Assembly (NCBI GenBank): GCA_965197385.1
Contig: CBDANA010000006.1
Span: forward strand, 124,001-188,000
Direction of reading: 5' to 3'
DNA length: 64,000 nt
DNA from: G963667915 sp965197385
GTDB lineage: Bacteria > Acidobacteriota > Vicinamibacteria > Vicinamibacterales > UBA823
Made by a program: the position numbers and the translations under genes. Positions 31,658 through 40,092 of this stretch are shown here, one piece after another (positions within the stretch are counted from its first letter, which is position 1; each line of letters starts with the position of its first letter). The notes beneath the pieces are model-generated. The model did no database searches and was not told where the DNA came from. It saw only the letters and a list, made by a program, of their open reading frames with translations.

Positions 31658-32149
31658 CTAAAATTGCTTCACCTGATCACGCGCGAAGTTCGCGAACCGG
31701 TGGAACGGCACGACCTCCTTCCCCGTTTCCCGCCGCGCGCTCATCAGTGCCTGGTAGAGATCCTCGATCTTCTTCATTTCTGAACGTGGGTTCGTGAACG
31801 CCACTTCGTGCACGACGCCTCCGCCTTCGTCCTGTCGGGCCGCGGCCGCCATGGAGGCCGCGTTGGCGAACGGCCCCGGACGCCCCTCCTCCAGGGCGCG
31901 CTGACCCCGGTCCCACAAGTCTCGAAACGACGTGAACCGCGCCCGGAGCGAGCCGAAACGGAATCGCGCGACCGACGTCTCGATGATCGTGCCGGTCCAG
32001 TACTTGATGATCGCCTCCACCCGATTCCGCGTCTCCCAGGGCGGGCGCGGCAGCCGCCCCGAGAAAAACATGTTGTACTCGGCTTCCAGCCCACGCCTCT
32101 CGGCGGCCAGGGACTGAAGATCACGATCGATGTCGTGTGGATCCGGCAC
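31658..32149 (-). CDS. Hypothetical protein with resemblance to the MXAN_5187 C-terminal family, probably truncated by an amber codon
   Basis: 163 residues from a GTG at 32149. A predicted coiled-coil-like N-terminus (RDLQSLAAERRGLEAEYNMF) is followed by FFSGRLPRPPWETRNRVEAI and a helical region (RARFTSFRDLWDRGQRALEE). From recall this pattern matches myxobacterial MXAN_5187 C-terminal domain proteins of unknown function. The frame ends at TAG (31660-31658) after DQVKQF. The same frame then continues with 27 sensible codons (GGDPEVAFRVAVKDGYVSLT...) to a TAA at 31574, so the intact protein was probably 27-28 residues longer. Confidence 0.6.
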   Translation of the reverse strand: MPDPHDIDRDLQSLAAERRGLEAEYNMFFSGRLPRPPWETRNRVEAIIKYWTGTIIETSVARFRFGSLRARFTSFRDLWDRGQRALEEGRPGPFANAASMAAAARQDEGGGVVHEVAFTNPRSEMKKIEDLYQALMSARRETGKEVVPFHRFANFARDQVKQF

Positions 32150-32161
32150 AAGGCAGGCTCG

Positions 32162-32617
32162 TCAACGTGGAATCAGGAACCACACGAGCGGCAGCCACAA
32201 CTCGCGCGCGTACGGTAAGGGACGATCGTCGATCAGCACTTCGCACGCCTCATCACTTCCGACGAGATCGAACAGGTCGCGCAGCGCCAGTGCCTCGGAC
32301 GGAACATACCTGGCCCGGTGCCGAATCGTATCGCCGGTGCCAACCTCACGATATTCGGACGCGGCTCGGGCGAGCGCCACGGCTGCCTGGTAGACCACCT
32401 GGTCCTGGAGCTTCGGAAACACGATGGTGATCGAGAACGGCTGTTCGGCGCCGCCGAACAGCGCCGCGCGCAAATCCGGGTCAAGCGCCGCGAGCTCTTC
32501 CGGTGAGGGCAGCGGCGACGGCTCCACGTACGGCCAGAATCGTTCCAGGGGGCGATGGCGCGGTAGCGGCTCGGCCGCCGGATCCGGCGTGGCGCTCGAC
32601 TTCGTGATCTTGCTCAT
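32162..32617 (-). CDS. Hypothetical protein
   Basis: 151 residues from MSKITKSSATPDPAAEPLPR. Mixed polar sequence without signal peptide or membrane segment, containing PSPEELAALDPDLRAALFGG, a tract FSITIVFPKLQDQVVYQAAV and a C-terminal RELWLPLVWFLIPR. I do not recognise the family. It lies 12 nt upstream of the MXAN_5187-like gene on the same strand and is divergent from selA, whose start is 93 nt away. ATG 32617 was preferred to an upstream in-frame start at 32680. Confidence 0.6.
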   Translation of the reverse strand: MSKITKSSATPDPAAEPLPRHRPLERFWPYVEPSPLPSPEELAALDPDLRAALFGGAEQPFSITIVFPKLQDQVVYQAAVALARAASEYREVGTGDTIRHRARYVPSEALALRDLFDLVGSDEACEVLIDDRPLPYARELWLPLVWFLIPR

Positions 32618-32710
32618 CTCTGTGGGACGACCGCCGCGCGCACACCCTGTGATGGTATCCTGAATCGCCGAGACCGACAAGCGTCGACACCCGCCGTCGA
32701 TCGGACCGAC

Positions 32711-34105
32711 ATGGCGACCCCACGCAGCATTCCCTCGATCGATCAGCTCCTGCAGCGCGACACCATCCAGGCCCTCATCGCGGACTACGGGCGGTCCGCC
32801 ACGATCAACGCACTCCGGCAGGCGGCGGACGCGCTACGCGTGTCTCTCGCCGATGCCGATCACACATCGACAGCGTCACTCGAGCCCGCCGGCGTTGCGG
32901 CGCGCCTCGAACAGGCGGCCCAGCGGCGACTCGAACGACTGGCCGCGCTCTCGCTCCGGCCGATAATCAATGCGACTGGGGTCATCCTCCACACGAACCT
33001 CGGTCGCGCGCCGCTGTCCGCGGCGGCCGTTCAGGCGATTGCCGACTCGGCGGCTGGGTTCGTCAATCTCGAATTCGACCTCGACACCGGCACCCGCGGA
33101 CGCCGGGACAGCCACGTCGAGGCCCTGCTCCGCCACCTCACCGGCGCCGACGCGGCCGTCGTGGTGAACAACAATGCGGCGGCGATACTGCTGCTGCTCG
33201 CGGCGCTCGCCCGCGGCCGCGACGTACTCGTCTCTCGAGGCGAGCTCGTCGAGATCGGCGGAGGCTTCCGCATCCCGGACGTCCTGTCGCAGTCGGGCGC
33301 CACGCTGCGCGAGGTCGGGACCACGAACAAGACCCGCGCAGCCGACTACGCGGCGGCCATCAGCGATCGCACGGCGCTCCTGCTGCGGGTGCACCTGTCA
33401 AACTTCGCCATGTCCGGCTTCGTCGAGCGCCCGTCGCTGTCGGCGCTGGTCGACGTGGGACGACGGTGTGGCGTGCTCGTCGCCGAGGATCTCGGTAGCG
33501 GCAATCTCGTCTCCCGAGGCGAGGGCGCCGCGGCCGAACCCACGGTGGGCGAGAGCATCGCGGCAGGCGCCGACGTCGTGTGCTTCAGCGGCGACAAGCT
33601 CCTGGGTGGGCCGCAAGCCGGCATCATCGTCGGCACGGAGACGGTCATCCGGCAGATCCGATCGCACCCGCTGTTGCGGGCGCTGCGAGCCGACAAGCTC
33701 ACCTACGCCGCGCTGGGGGCCACGCTCCGCGCCTGGGCGCTAGAGCGTGGGCCGGAGGATGTGCCAGTCGCACGGATGATCAGCGCCGCACGGGAGGAAA
33801 TTACTCGTCGAGCGAAAGCGCTGGCGGCCGCGATCGCGACGCCGGTCCTGAAGACGACGCTCGTCGACGGCGTCTCGACGATCGGGGGCGGCAGCGCTCC
33901 GGGCAGCGAACTGCCCACCTGCCTGATCGCGCTCGAGGCGATCTACGTGTCGGCTAACGCCCTGGCCGCCGCGCTCCGGCGCCTCACGCCACCGGTGGTC
34001 GGGCGAATCGAACAGGCCTGCGTGGTCCTCGACGTGCGGACCGTACTGCCCGAACAGGATGAGTCGCTCGCGCGAGCGATCGCGTCGTTGCCGGATCTGC
34101 CCTGA
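32711..34105 (+). CDS. selA: L-seryl-tRNA(Sec) selenium transferase
   Basis: PLP enzyme converting seryl-tRNA(Sec) to selenocysteinyl-tRNA(Sec). 464 residues, normal length. The PLP lysine lies in CFSGDKLLGGPQAGII; other family motifs are INATGVILHTNLGRAPLS, VVNNNAAAILLLL and LSNFAMSGF. selB, selC and selD are not in the window. Its stop is one base from the stop of the convergent nqrM gene. Confidence 0.95.
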   Translation: MATPRSIPSIDQLLQRDTIQALIADYGRSATINALRQAADALRVSLADADHTSTASLEPAGVAARLEQAAQRRLERLAALSLRPIINATGVILHTNLGRAPLSAAAVQAIADSAAGFVNLEFDLDTGTRGRRDSHVEALLRHLTGADAAVVVNNNAAAILLLLAALARGRDVLVSRGELVEIGGGFRIPDVLSQSGATLREVGTTNKTRAADYAAAISDRTALLLRVHLSNFAMSGFVERPSLSALVDVGRRCGVLVAEDLGSGNLVSRGEGAAAEPTVGESIAAGADVVCFSGDKLLGGPQAGIIVGTETVIRQIRSHPLLRALRADKLTYAALGATLRAWALERGPEDVPVARMISAAREEITRRAKALAAAIATPVLKTTLVDGVSTIGGGSAPGSELPTCLIALEAIYVSANALAAALRRLTPPVVGRIEQACVVLDVRTVLPEQDESLARAIASLPDLP

Positions 34106-34106
34106 C

Positions 34107-34313
34107 TCAGCTGGTCGGCGGCACGGGGTGCGCCCCGTCGGCGACCTCGCGGCGGCTGGGGCACGTCTCGCACGCGAGCGGCTCACCGTCCGGCCCCAGC
34201 AGGTCTTGGCCGCCACACGAGCCGCGCAGGCAGCGGTTGCTGAAGACGACACCCACCGCCATGATCAGCATGGCGACGCCGATGACGAGGACCGTCAGGA
34301 GGAACAGGGTCAT
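34107..34313 (-). CDS. nqrM: NqrM-like Na+-NQR maturation protein
   Basis: 68 residues: an N-terminal transmembrane helix (MTLFLLTVLVIGVAMLIMAV) followed by a short Cys-containing tail (CLRGSCGGQDLLG...CETC). This is the layout of NqrM, which is needed to assemble the iron centre between NqrD and NqrE. It lies at the end of the gmhA-nqr-apbE unit, separated from apbE by a type A element, which may weaken cotranscription. Confidence 0.85.
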   Translation of the reverse strand: MTLFLLTVLVIGVAMLIMAVGVVFSNRCLRGSCGGQDLLGPDGEPLACETCPSRREVADGAHPVPPTS

Positions 34314-34333
34314 CGTAGCGCTTCCATCTTACC

Positions 34334-34513
34334 AGCCCGTGGTGAAAGTCCCGCTGCATTCGCCCGCCGAGGCATCCCGCTAGGGGCGGGGCTGGGCGTT
34401 GTCCACGATGGGTCGAATACTCCCGGTATTCTCCCTCCTCGCGCCTCCCTCGGGCCGGTCGCGGCTTTGGTTCAGCGGGGTCTCGGTGCGACGCGGGACT
34501 TTCACCACGGGCT
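34334..34513. mobile_element. MITE-like element type A, copy 3
   Basis: 180 bp bounded by AGCCCGTGGTGAAAGTC and its complement, opposite in orientation to copies 1 and 2. It separates apbE from nqrM within a unit that is otherwise tightly packed. Close in sequence to copy 4 at 63130. Confidence 0.85.
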
Positions 34514-34526
34514 AGTACGCTGCTTC

Positions 34527-35573
34527 TCAGTCGAGGAGGCGTCGAAACGCCGGCGTCACCCGTTCCTCGAACCGGCCGGCCGACGTGCGCACGAGCAGCA
34601 GCGCCGCGATGTCGTGCGTTGTCGCGAATCGAAATCCCGCCTCGGGCCCTAGCACCGACACCGCGGTGGCCAGGCCGTCGGCCGACATGCACCGATCGGC
34701 CACGACCGTCACTGATGCCAGGGCATGGTCGACCGGCCGGCCGGTCCGTGGCTCGATCATGTGCGAGAGCCGGCGCCCCTCCCACTCGCGGAAATGCTGG
34801 TAGTCTCCCGACGTGGCCATCGCCCAGCCACTGAGCGGGAGCACACGATGGAAGGTCTCAGCTCCCGGATCGGGATGCTCGACGGCAATCTGCCACGGAT
34901 CGCCGGCCGCATTGAGCCCGGCCGTTCGCACCTCACCGCCGACCTCGACCATGTAGCGCTCGACGCCGCCCGACTCCAGGGCCTCGGCCACCCGATCGAC
35001 GCCGTATCCTTTCGCGATCGCCGACAGATCGATCGCCAACCGGACCTCGTCCTTCTGGATCGTCAGCGCGTCTGCATCGAGACGCAGCCGGCCGAATCCG
35101 AGTCGCCGCCGCAGCGCCTCGACCTCCGCGTCGGACGGTGGCGTCTCCGGCGACGATGCGCCGAACCCCCAGGCTTCGACGAGCGGTCCGACGGTGATGT
35201 CGAACGCGCCGCCGGTCAGCTCGGCAATCCGCTGGGCCTCCGCGATGACCTCGAACGTCTCGGCCGACACGTCGAACGGCGTCGTTGCCGCGTGACGGTT
35301 GAACCGAGACACCTCGGAGTCCGCTCGATAGTGCGACATCCGGTCGTCGACGAGCGCCAGTTCTCGCTCGACCAACAGCTGCAGCGCCGCCTCGCCACCG
35401 GGCGTATCGCCGTCGATGATGACCTTGACCGAGAACTGCGTGCCCATCGTGGCGCCACGCAGGTCGTACACCGCGGGACCGGCCTCGGGTGGCGCACACG
35501 CCACGAGCATGACGCTGGCAGCGAAGACCTCCGGCAGGAGAACTCGCGGACCTCTGGCGCGTGAAGCAGGCAT
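34527..35573 (-). CDS. apbE: FAD:protein FMN transferase (ApbE), lipoprotein
   Basis: Attaches FMN covalently to Thr residues of flavoproteins; here the targets are expected to be NqrB and NqrC. 348 residues. The N-terminus has a lipoprotein signal (FAASVMLVAC). Family motifs: RGATMGTQFSVKV, VSRFNRHA, GGAFDITVGPLVEAWGFG, AIDLSAIAKGYGVDRVAEAL, EVGGEVRTAG and GRPVDHALASVTVVAD. It begins 37 nt after nqrF. An in-frame GTG at 35594 is an alternative start. Confidence 0.94.
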   Translation of the reverse strand: MPASRARGPRVLLPEVFAASVMLVACAPPEAGPAVYDLRGATMGTQFSVKVIIDGDTPGGEAALQLLVERELALVDDRMSHYRADSEVSRFNRHAATTPFDVSAETFEVIAEAQRIAELTGGAFDITVGPLVEAWGFGASSPETPPSDAEVEALRRRLGFGRLRLDADALTIQKDEVRLAIDLSAIAKGYGVDRVAEALESGGVERYMVEVGGEVRTAGLNAAGDPWQIAVEHPDPGAETFHRVLPLSGWAMATSGDYQHFREWEGRRLSHMIEPRTGRPVDHALASVTVVADRCMSADGLATAVSVLGPEAGFRFATTHDIAALLLVRTSAGRFEERVTPAFRRLLD

Positions 35574-35609
35574 CGGCGAACGATCATGGCGCACCCGGCG
35601 CCGCGCAGC

Positions 35610-36836
35610 CTACCCGAAGTCGTCGAATAGGATGTTCTCGGGCTCGACGCCGAGGCCGTCGAGCATCTGCATGCAGGCCTTCAGCATCATCGGCGGACCG
35701 CAGAGGTAATACTCGACGTCTTCCGGGGCCGGATGATCCTTGAGGTAGTTCTCGTACAGTACCTGATGGATGAATCCGGTCTCGCCGGTCCACTGGTCCT
35801 CGGGCAGCGGCTCCGACAGCGCAAGGTGCCACTCGAAGTTGTCGAAATCCTTGACGACCGTGTCGAACTCCTCGATGTAGAACGCCTCCCGGAGGCTCCG
35901 CGCGCCATACCAGAACGACACCTTCCGCGTCGTGTGCAGCCGGCGGAACTGATCGAAGATGTGCGACCGCATCGGCGCCATGCCGGCGCCGCCGCCCACG
36001 AAGAGCATCTCGGCTTGGGTGTCCTTGGCGAAGAACTCACCAAACGGGCCGGAAATGACGACGTCATCGCCCGGCTTTAAGCTGAAGAGGTACGAGGTCA
36101 TCTTTCCCGGCGGAATCCCCTCCGGGCCGCGTGGGGGCGGCGTCGCCACCCGCACGTTCAACAGGATGTGGCCCTTCTCTTCCGGGTAGTTGGCCATCGA
36201 GTAGGCGCGCACGACCGGCTCATCGACGGTCGAGGTGTACCGCCACAGATCGAAGCCATCCCAATCCGGTCGGTACTCCTCGGCGATATCGAAATCCTTG
36301 TAGTCGACCGTACCGGGCGGACATTCAATCTGGATGTAGCCGCCGGCGCGGAACGGCACCGCTTCGCCTGGGGGCAGCTCGAGTACCAATTCCTTGATGA
36401 ACGTCGCGACGTTGTCGTTCGAGCGCACCTTGCACTGCCAACGCCGGACATCGAACACTTCGGCCGGCACCTCGATCGTCATGTCCTGCTTGACCTTGAC
36501 CTGGCAGGACAGCCGCACGCCCTCACGCGCCGCGCCGCGGGAGATGTGGCCGCGCTCGGTCGGCAGCATCGCACCGCCGCCGTCGGTGACCGTCACCGTG
36601 CAGACACCGCAGGTCCCCTTCCCACCGCAAGCCGACGGGATGAAGATCTTGCTGGCGGCGAGCGTGCCCAGCAGCGTCCCGCCGGCCGGCGTGCGGAGCG
36701 CCTTGGCCGGATCGTCGTTGATGACGATCGTCACGTCGCCGGTCGAGACGAACTCCCGCCGGGCGGCCATCAACACGACGACCAGCGAAACGATGACAAA
36801 CGTGAACATGAAGACGCCCAAGCCGACCGTCGCCAT
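35610..36836 (-). CDS. nqrF: Na+-translocating NADH:quinone reductase subunit F
   Basis: NADH-oxidising entry subunit, 408 residues. An N-terminal transmembrane helix is followed by a ferredoxin domain whose 2Fe-2S cysteines are in SACGGKGTCGVCTVTV and LSCQVKVKQ, then an FAD domain (RAYSMANYPEEKGHILLNVR) and an NADH-binding domain (FVGGGAGMAPMRSHIFDQF, YLCGPPMM). It ends LFDDFG, as the family does. 24 nt after nqrE. Confidence 0.97.
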   Translation of the reverse strand: MATVGLGVFMFTFVIVSLVVVLMAARREFVSTGDVTIVINDDPAKALRTPAGGTLLGTLAASKIFIPSACGGKGTCGVCTVTVTDGGGAMLPTERGHISRGAAREGVRLSCQVKVKQDMTIEVPAEVFDVRRWQCKVRSNDNVATFIKELVLELPPGEAVPFRAGGYIQIECPPGTVDYKDFDIAEEYRPDWDGFDLWRYTSTVDEPVVRAYSMANYPEEKGHILLNVRVATPPPRGPEGIPPGKMTSYLFSLKPGDDVVISGPFGEFFAKDTQAEMLFVGGGAGMAPMRSHIFDQFRRLHTTRKVSFWYGARSLREAFYIEEFDTVVKDFDNFEWHLALSEPLPEDQWTGETGFIHQVLYENYLKDHPAPEDVEYYLCGPPMMLKACMQMLDGLGVEPENILFDDFG

Positions 36837-36860
36837 CGCCTTCGATCTCCTCTCCGTCGC

Positions 36861-37478
36861 TTACAGCTGCACGCCCGCGAACGCCATGAACCCGATCGCC
36901 ATCAGGCCGGTCAGGATGAATGTGATGCCCAAGCCGCGGAGCCCGGCCGGCACGTTGCTGTACCGCAGGCGCTCCCGGATGCCAGCCAAGGCGACGATTG
37001 CCAGCGCCCAGCCGACGCCGGATCCGAACCCGAACACCACGCTCTCGCCCAAGCTGTAATTACGCTCCACCATGAACAACGAGGCGCCGAGAATGGCGCA
37101 GTTGACCGCGATGAGCGGCAGGAAGACGCCCAGCGCCGCATGCAGCCTGGGGATGAACCGATCGAGCGTCATCTCGACGATCTGCACCATGGCCGCGATC
37201 GTCCCGATGTAGGTGAGGTAGCCGAGAAACGACAGATCGTAGGTGCTGAACACCGGGCTGACCCAGGCCAGGGCGCCCTCCGCCAGGAGGAACCGATAGA
37301 TCAGGTTGTTCATCGGCACGGTGACACTCAGGACGAAGATGACCGCCGCCCCCAAGCCGATTGCGGTGTCCACCTTCCGCGACACCGCGATGAACGAACA
37401 CATCCCGAGAAAGAACGCCAGCGCGATGTTCTCGACGAAGATCGCCTTGACCACCAGGCCCAGATAGGCTTCCAGCAT
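36861..37478 (-). CDS. nqrE: Na+-translocating NADH:quinone reductase subunit E
   Basis: 205-residue integral membrane subunit with six hydrophobic segments. The conserved cysteines that help hold the intramembrane iron are visible in FFLGMCSFIAVS and IAVNCAILGASLF. It starts MLEAYLGLVVKAIFVENIAL. Adjacent to nqrD with a 1-nt gap, with which it forms the iron-containing pair. Confidence 0.97.
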   Translation of the reverse strand: MLEAYLGLVVKAIFVENIALAFFLGMCSFIAVSRKVDTAIGLGAAVIFVLSVTVPMNNLIYRFLLAEGALAWVSPVFSTYDLSFLGYLTYIGTIAAMVQIVEMTLDRFIPRLHAALGVFLPLIAVNCAILGASLFMVERNYSLGESVVFGFGSGVGWALAIVALAGIRERLRYSNVPAGLRGLGITFILTGLMAIGFMAFAGVQL

Positions 37479-37479
37479 T

Positions 37480-38103
37480 TCAATCCGCCTCGACTTGATC
37501 CGGTTTCCACACGCGGAGCGCCCAGATGAGCCCGCCGATGATGAAGAAGGCGCTCGGCGACAGCAGCATGAGCCCGTTCGGGTTGTACCACCCGCCGTCG
37601 GTCACGAGCGGCAGCACTTGCGCACCGAACACCGACCCCGAGCCCAGGAGCTCCCGAATGAACGCCGTGATCATGAGAATCAGACCGTAGCCTAAGCCGT
37701 TGCCGACGCCGTCGATGAAACTGAGCCCCGGCGGATTCTGCATGGCGTAGGCTTCGGCCCGTCCCATGATGATGCAGTTCGTGATGATCAACCCGACGAA
37801 GACGGAGAGCTGTTTCGACATCTCGAACAGAAAGGCCTTGAGAATCTGGTCGGCGACGATCACCAGCGACGCGATGATCGTCAGCTGCACGATGATCCGG
37901 ATGCTGGTCGGAATCTGATTCCGTAGCATGCTGACGAACAGGCTCGACAGTGCTGTCACCGCGATGACGGCGACCGTCATGACGAACGCCGTGTCCATCC
38001 GGGTCGTCACCGCGAGCGCCGAACAGATGCCGAGCACCTGCAAGGCAATCGGGTTGTTGCTGAACAGCGGATCCGCCATGGCCTGCTTGACGCTTGCACC
38101 CAT
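37480..38103 (-). CDS. nqrD: Na+-translocating NADH:quinone reductase subunit D
   Basis: 207-residue integral membrane subunit homologous to NqrE. Features: MADPLFSNNPIALQVLGICS with the first conserved cysteine, LIITNCIIMGRAEAYAMQN with the second, and the C-terminal LRVWKPDQ. The ATG at 38103 overlaps the nqrC stop by one base (TGATG). Confidence 0.97.
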   Translation of the reverse strand: MGASVKQAMADPLFSNNPIALQVLGICSALAVTTRMDTAFVMTVAVIAVTALSSLFVSMLRNQIPTSIRIIVQLTIIASLVIVADQILKAFLFEMSKQLSVFVGLIITNCIIMGRAEAYAMQNPPGLSFIDGVGNGLGYGLILMITAFIRELLGSGSVFGAQVLPLVTDGGWYNPNGLMLLSPSAFFIIGGLIWALRVWKPDQVEAD

Positions 38104-38885
38104 CAGCCGGTGGCTCCTTCCTGCCGCAGCCGATCCAGATACGGACCGAATCCGTCGTCACCGAGCCAGAAACGAATCAGGTTCGTCACGCCGCGGCTCG
38201 TGATCGTCGCGCCGGACAGCCCGTCCACGCGGTGCGGATCGTCGTCCGGCGAGCCGGCCCGCCCTTTGATGACGGTGATGTCCGGTTGGAACGCGTCGTC
38301 GAACGGCCGGCGCCCCGGCCAGAGCGCCTTCCAGCTCGGGTTGTCCACCTCGCCACCGAGACCCGGGGTCTCGCGATGGTCGTAGAAGGTGAGGCCCTGT
38401 ACCGTCACGAGCGACGCATCGAGCGCGATGAATCCGTACAGGGTGGACCAGAGCCCCTTGCCCTCCACCGGCAGCACATGGAGCCGCACCTGTTGTTGCG
38501 CGTCCCGCACCTCGTAGACGAGCGCGTGGTTGGGGAGCCGGACGATCTGCGCGGTGTTGCTGGGCGCCACCCGGCTCGTGCTCGAATCGACTGAGGCTCG
38601 CCGCTGGTCGAAGGTCAGCGGATCAACGTCCGGCGCTTCCTGGCCGGTCTCGAGATCGATGACGAATTGTCGGATGTTCGCGAAGCGTCGCTCGACCTCG
38701 TCGGACGACAACCGCTCGTCTTCATCGGCCAGGCCGGACACGACGAGCACGTTCCGCTGCTTGTCGAGGTTCGCGTTGTAGTCCTGCCGCTCCTTGAGCG
38801 ACACGGCGGATGACGACACGAACACCGCACAGACGACGCACACGGCCGACGCGAAGATCAAGTTGTAACCGACACTACCCTGCAT
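38103..38885 (-). CDS. nqrC: Na+-translocating NADH:quinone reductase subunit C
   Basis: 260 residues: an N-terminal membrane anchor (SVGYNLIFASAVCVVCAVFV) and a periplasmic FMN-binding domain. The covalent FMN attachment site is the Thr in DGLSGATITSRGV, and FYDHRETPGLGGEV is typical of the family. The start at 38885 overlaps the end of nqrB by 11 nt. Confidence 0.97.
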   Translation of the reverse strand: MQGSVGYNLIFASAVCVVCAVFVSSSAVSLKERQDYNANLDKQRNVLVVSGLADEDERLSSDEVERRFANIRQFVIDLETGQEAPDVDPLTFDQRRASVDSSTSRVAPSNTAQIVRLPNHALVYEVRDAQQQVRLHVLPVEGKGLWSTLYGFIALDASLVTVQGLTFYDHRETPGLGGEVDNPSWKALWPGRRPFDDAFQPDITVIKGRAGSPDDDPHRVDGLSGATITSRGVTNLIRFWLGDDGFGPYLDRLRQEGATG

Positions 38886-40092
38886 AGCGAGCCCTCCGTC
38901 GCTTGACGTTCGAGCGGACCACGAAATGGTCGAGCACCGGCGCGAAGAGATTCATGAACAGGATGGACAGCATCATTCCCTCGGGGTATGCCAGATTGAC
39001 GACCCGGATGAGGACGACGAGCACCCCGATGAGGAAACCATAGCCATAGCGTGCCGAGTCGGAGGCGGGCGCCGAGACCGGATCGGTCGCCATGAAGACC
39101 GCCCCAAACGCCCAGCCTCCCAGCACGTAGTGCCACACCGGCGGGACAGCGAACGACGGATTCGTCTCGGACCCCACGGTGGTCAGCAACCAGGCGGTCA
39201 TGAAAGTGCCCGCGACGACACTGATCATGATCCGCCACGAGCCGACCTGCGTGACGACGAGCACCGCCGCCCCGAAGAGGCACGCCAGGGTGGAGGTCTC
39301 ACCCATCGACCCCGGCACGAACCCGACAAACGCATCCCACCACTCGACGCCCCCCAGCGCCGCCGCGCCATCCTGCGCCGTTCGCGCAAGCCAGGTCGCC
39401 CCGCTCACCCCATCCGCGCTCGTGGTCGCCGCAATCCAGACGGCGTCGCCCGACATCTCGGCCGGATAGGCAAAGAACAGGAACGCGCGCGCGGTCAGGG
39501 CCGGATTGAGGACGTTCATCCCGGTGCCGCCGAAGATCTCCTTGCCCACGACGACGCCGAAGCTGATCCCGAGGGCGACCTGCCACAGCGGCACCGTGGG
39601 CGGCAGAATCAAGGGAAACAGCATGCCCGTCACGAGGAAGCCCTCGGTGATCTCGTGTTTGCGGACCATCGCAAACAGGGCTTCCCAGAGGCCACCGACG
39701 GTGAACGTCACCGCGAGCACCGGCAGGTAGTAGAGCGCGCCGTGCACGACACAGGCGGTCCACGACGTTGGATCGAACGTCCAGCTAAGCGCGCCGACGG
39801 CGGCCGACTGCCAGGTATCGAGCGGCGGCGCACCGTTGGCGATCGCGAGATTCGCCTGATACCCGGTGTTGTAGATCGCCATGTAAACGCAGCCCGCCAG
39901 TGCGGTGACGACGGTTATCATCATCCGCTTGAGGTCCAGGCCATCGCGGACGTGCGACGCGCCGGCCGTGACCTCACCCGGTGTGTAGAGAAAGGTGTCG
40001 TTCGCTTCCCAGAGCGGATACAGCTTCTCGAGCTTCCCGCCCTTTTCGAAGAGGCGGGCCTGCCGATCCAGAAGCGCGCGCAGAAACCGCAC
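38875..40092 (-). CDS. nqrB: Na+-translocating NADH:quinone reductase subunit B
   Basis: Main Na+-channel subunit, 405 residues with about ten transmembrane helices. The FMN-accepting Thr lies in DGVSGATWLARTAQDG; other motifs are EIFGGTGMNVLNPALTARAF and FMATDPVSAPASD. The start is GTG at 40092, directly after the nqrA stop. Confidence 0.97.
   Translation of the reverse strand: MRFLRALLDRQARLFEKGGKLEKLYPLWEANDTFLYTPGEVTAGASHVRDGLDLKRMMITVVTALAGCVYMAIYNTGYQANLAIANGAPPLDTWQSAAVGALSWTFDPTSWTACVVHGALYYLPVLAVTFTVGGLWEALFAMVRKHEITEGFLVTGMLFPLILPPTVPLWQVALGISFGVVVGKEIFGGTGMNVLNPALTARAFLFFAYPAEMSGDAVWIAATTSADGVSGATWLARTAQDGAAALGGVEWWDAFVGFVPGSMGETSTLACLFGAAVLVVTQVGSWRIMISVVAGTFMTAWLLTTVGSETNPSFAVPPVWHYVLGGWAFGAVFMATDPVSAPASDSARYGYGFLIGVLVVLIRVVNLAYPEGMMLSILFMNLFAPVLDHFVVRSNVKRRRARYAG

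Noticed and set aside
31658..31660. Amber codon as a recoded amino acid (pyrrolysine or selenocysteine)
   Set aside because: Selenocysteine uses UGA, and there is no sign of pyl genes; a nonsense mutation or error is simpler.
34059..34785. Open frames on both strands through type A copy 3
   Set aside because: Stop-free repeat DNA joined to antisense selA, nqrM or apbE sequence; no start signals.
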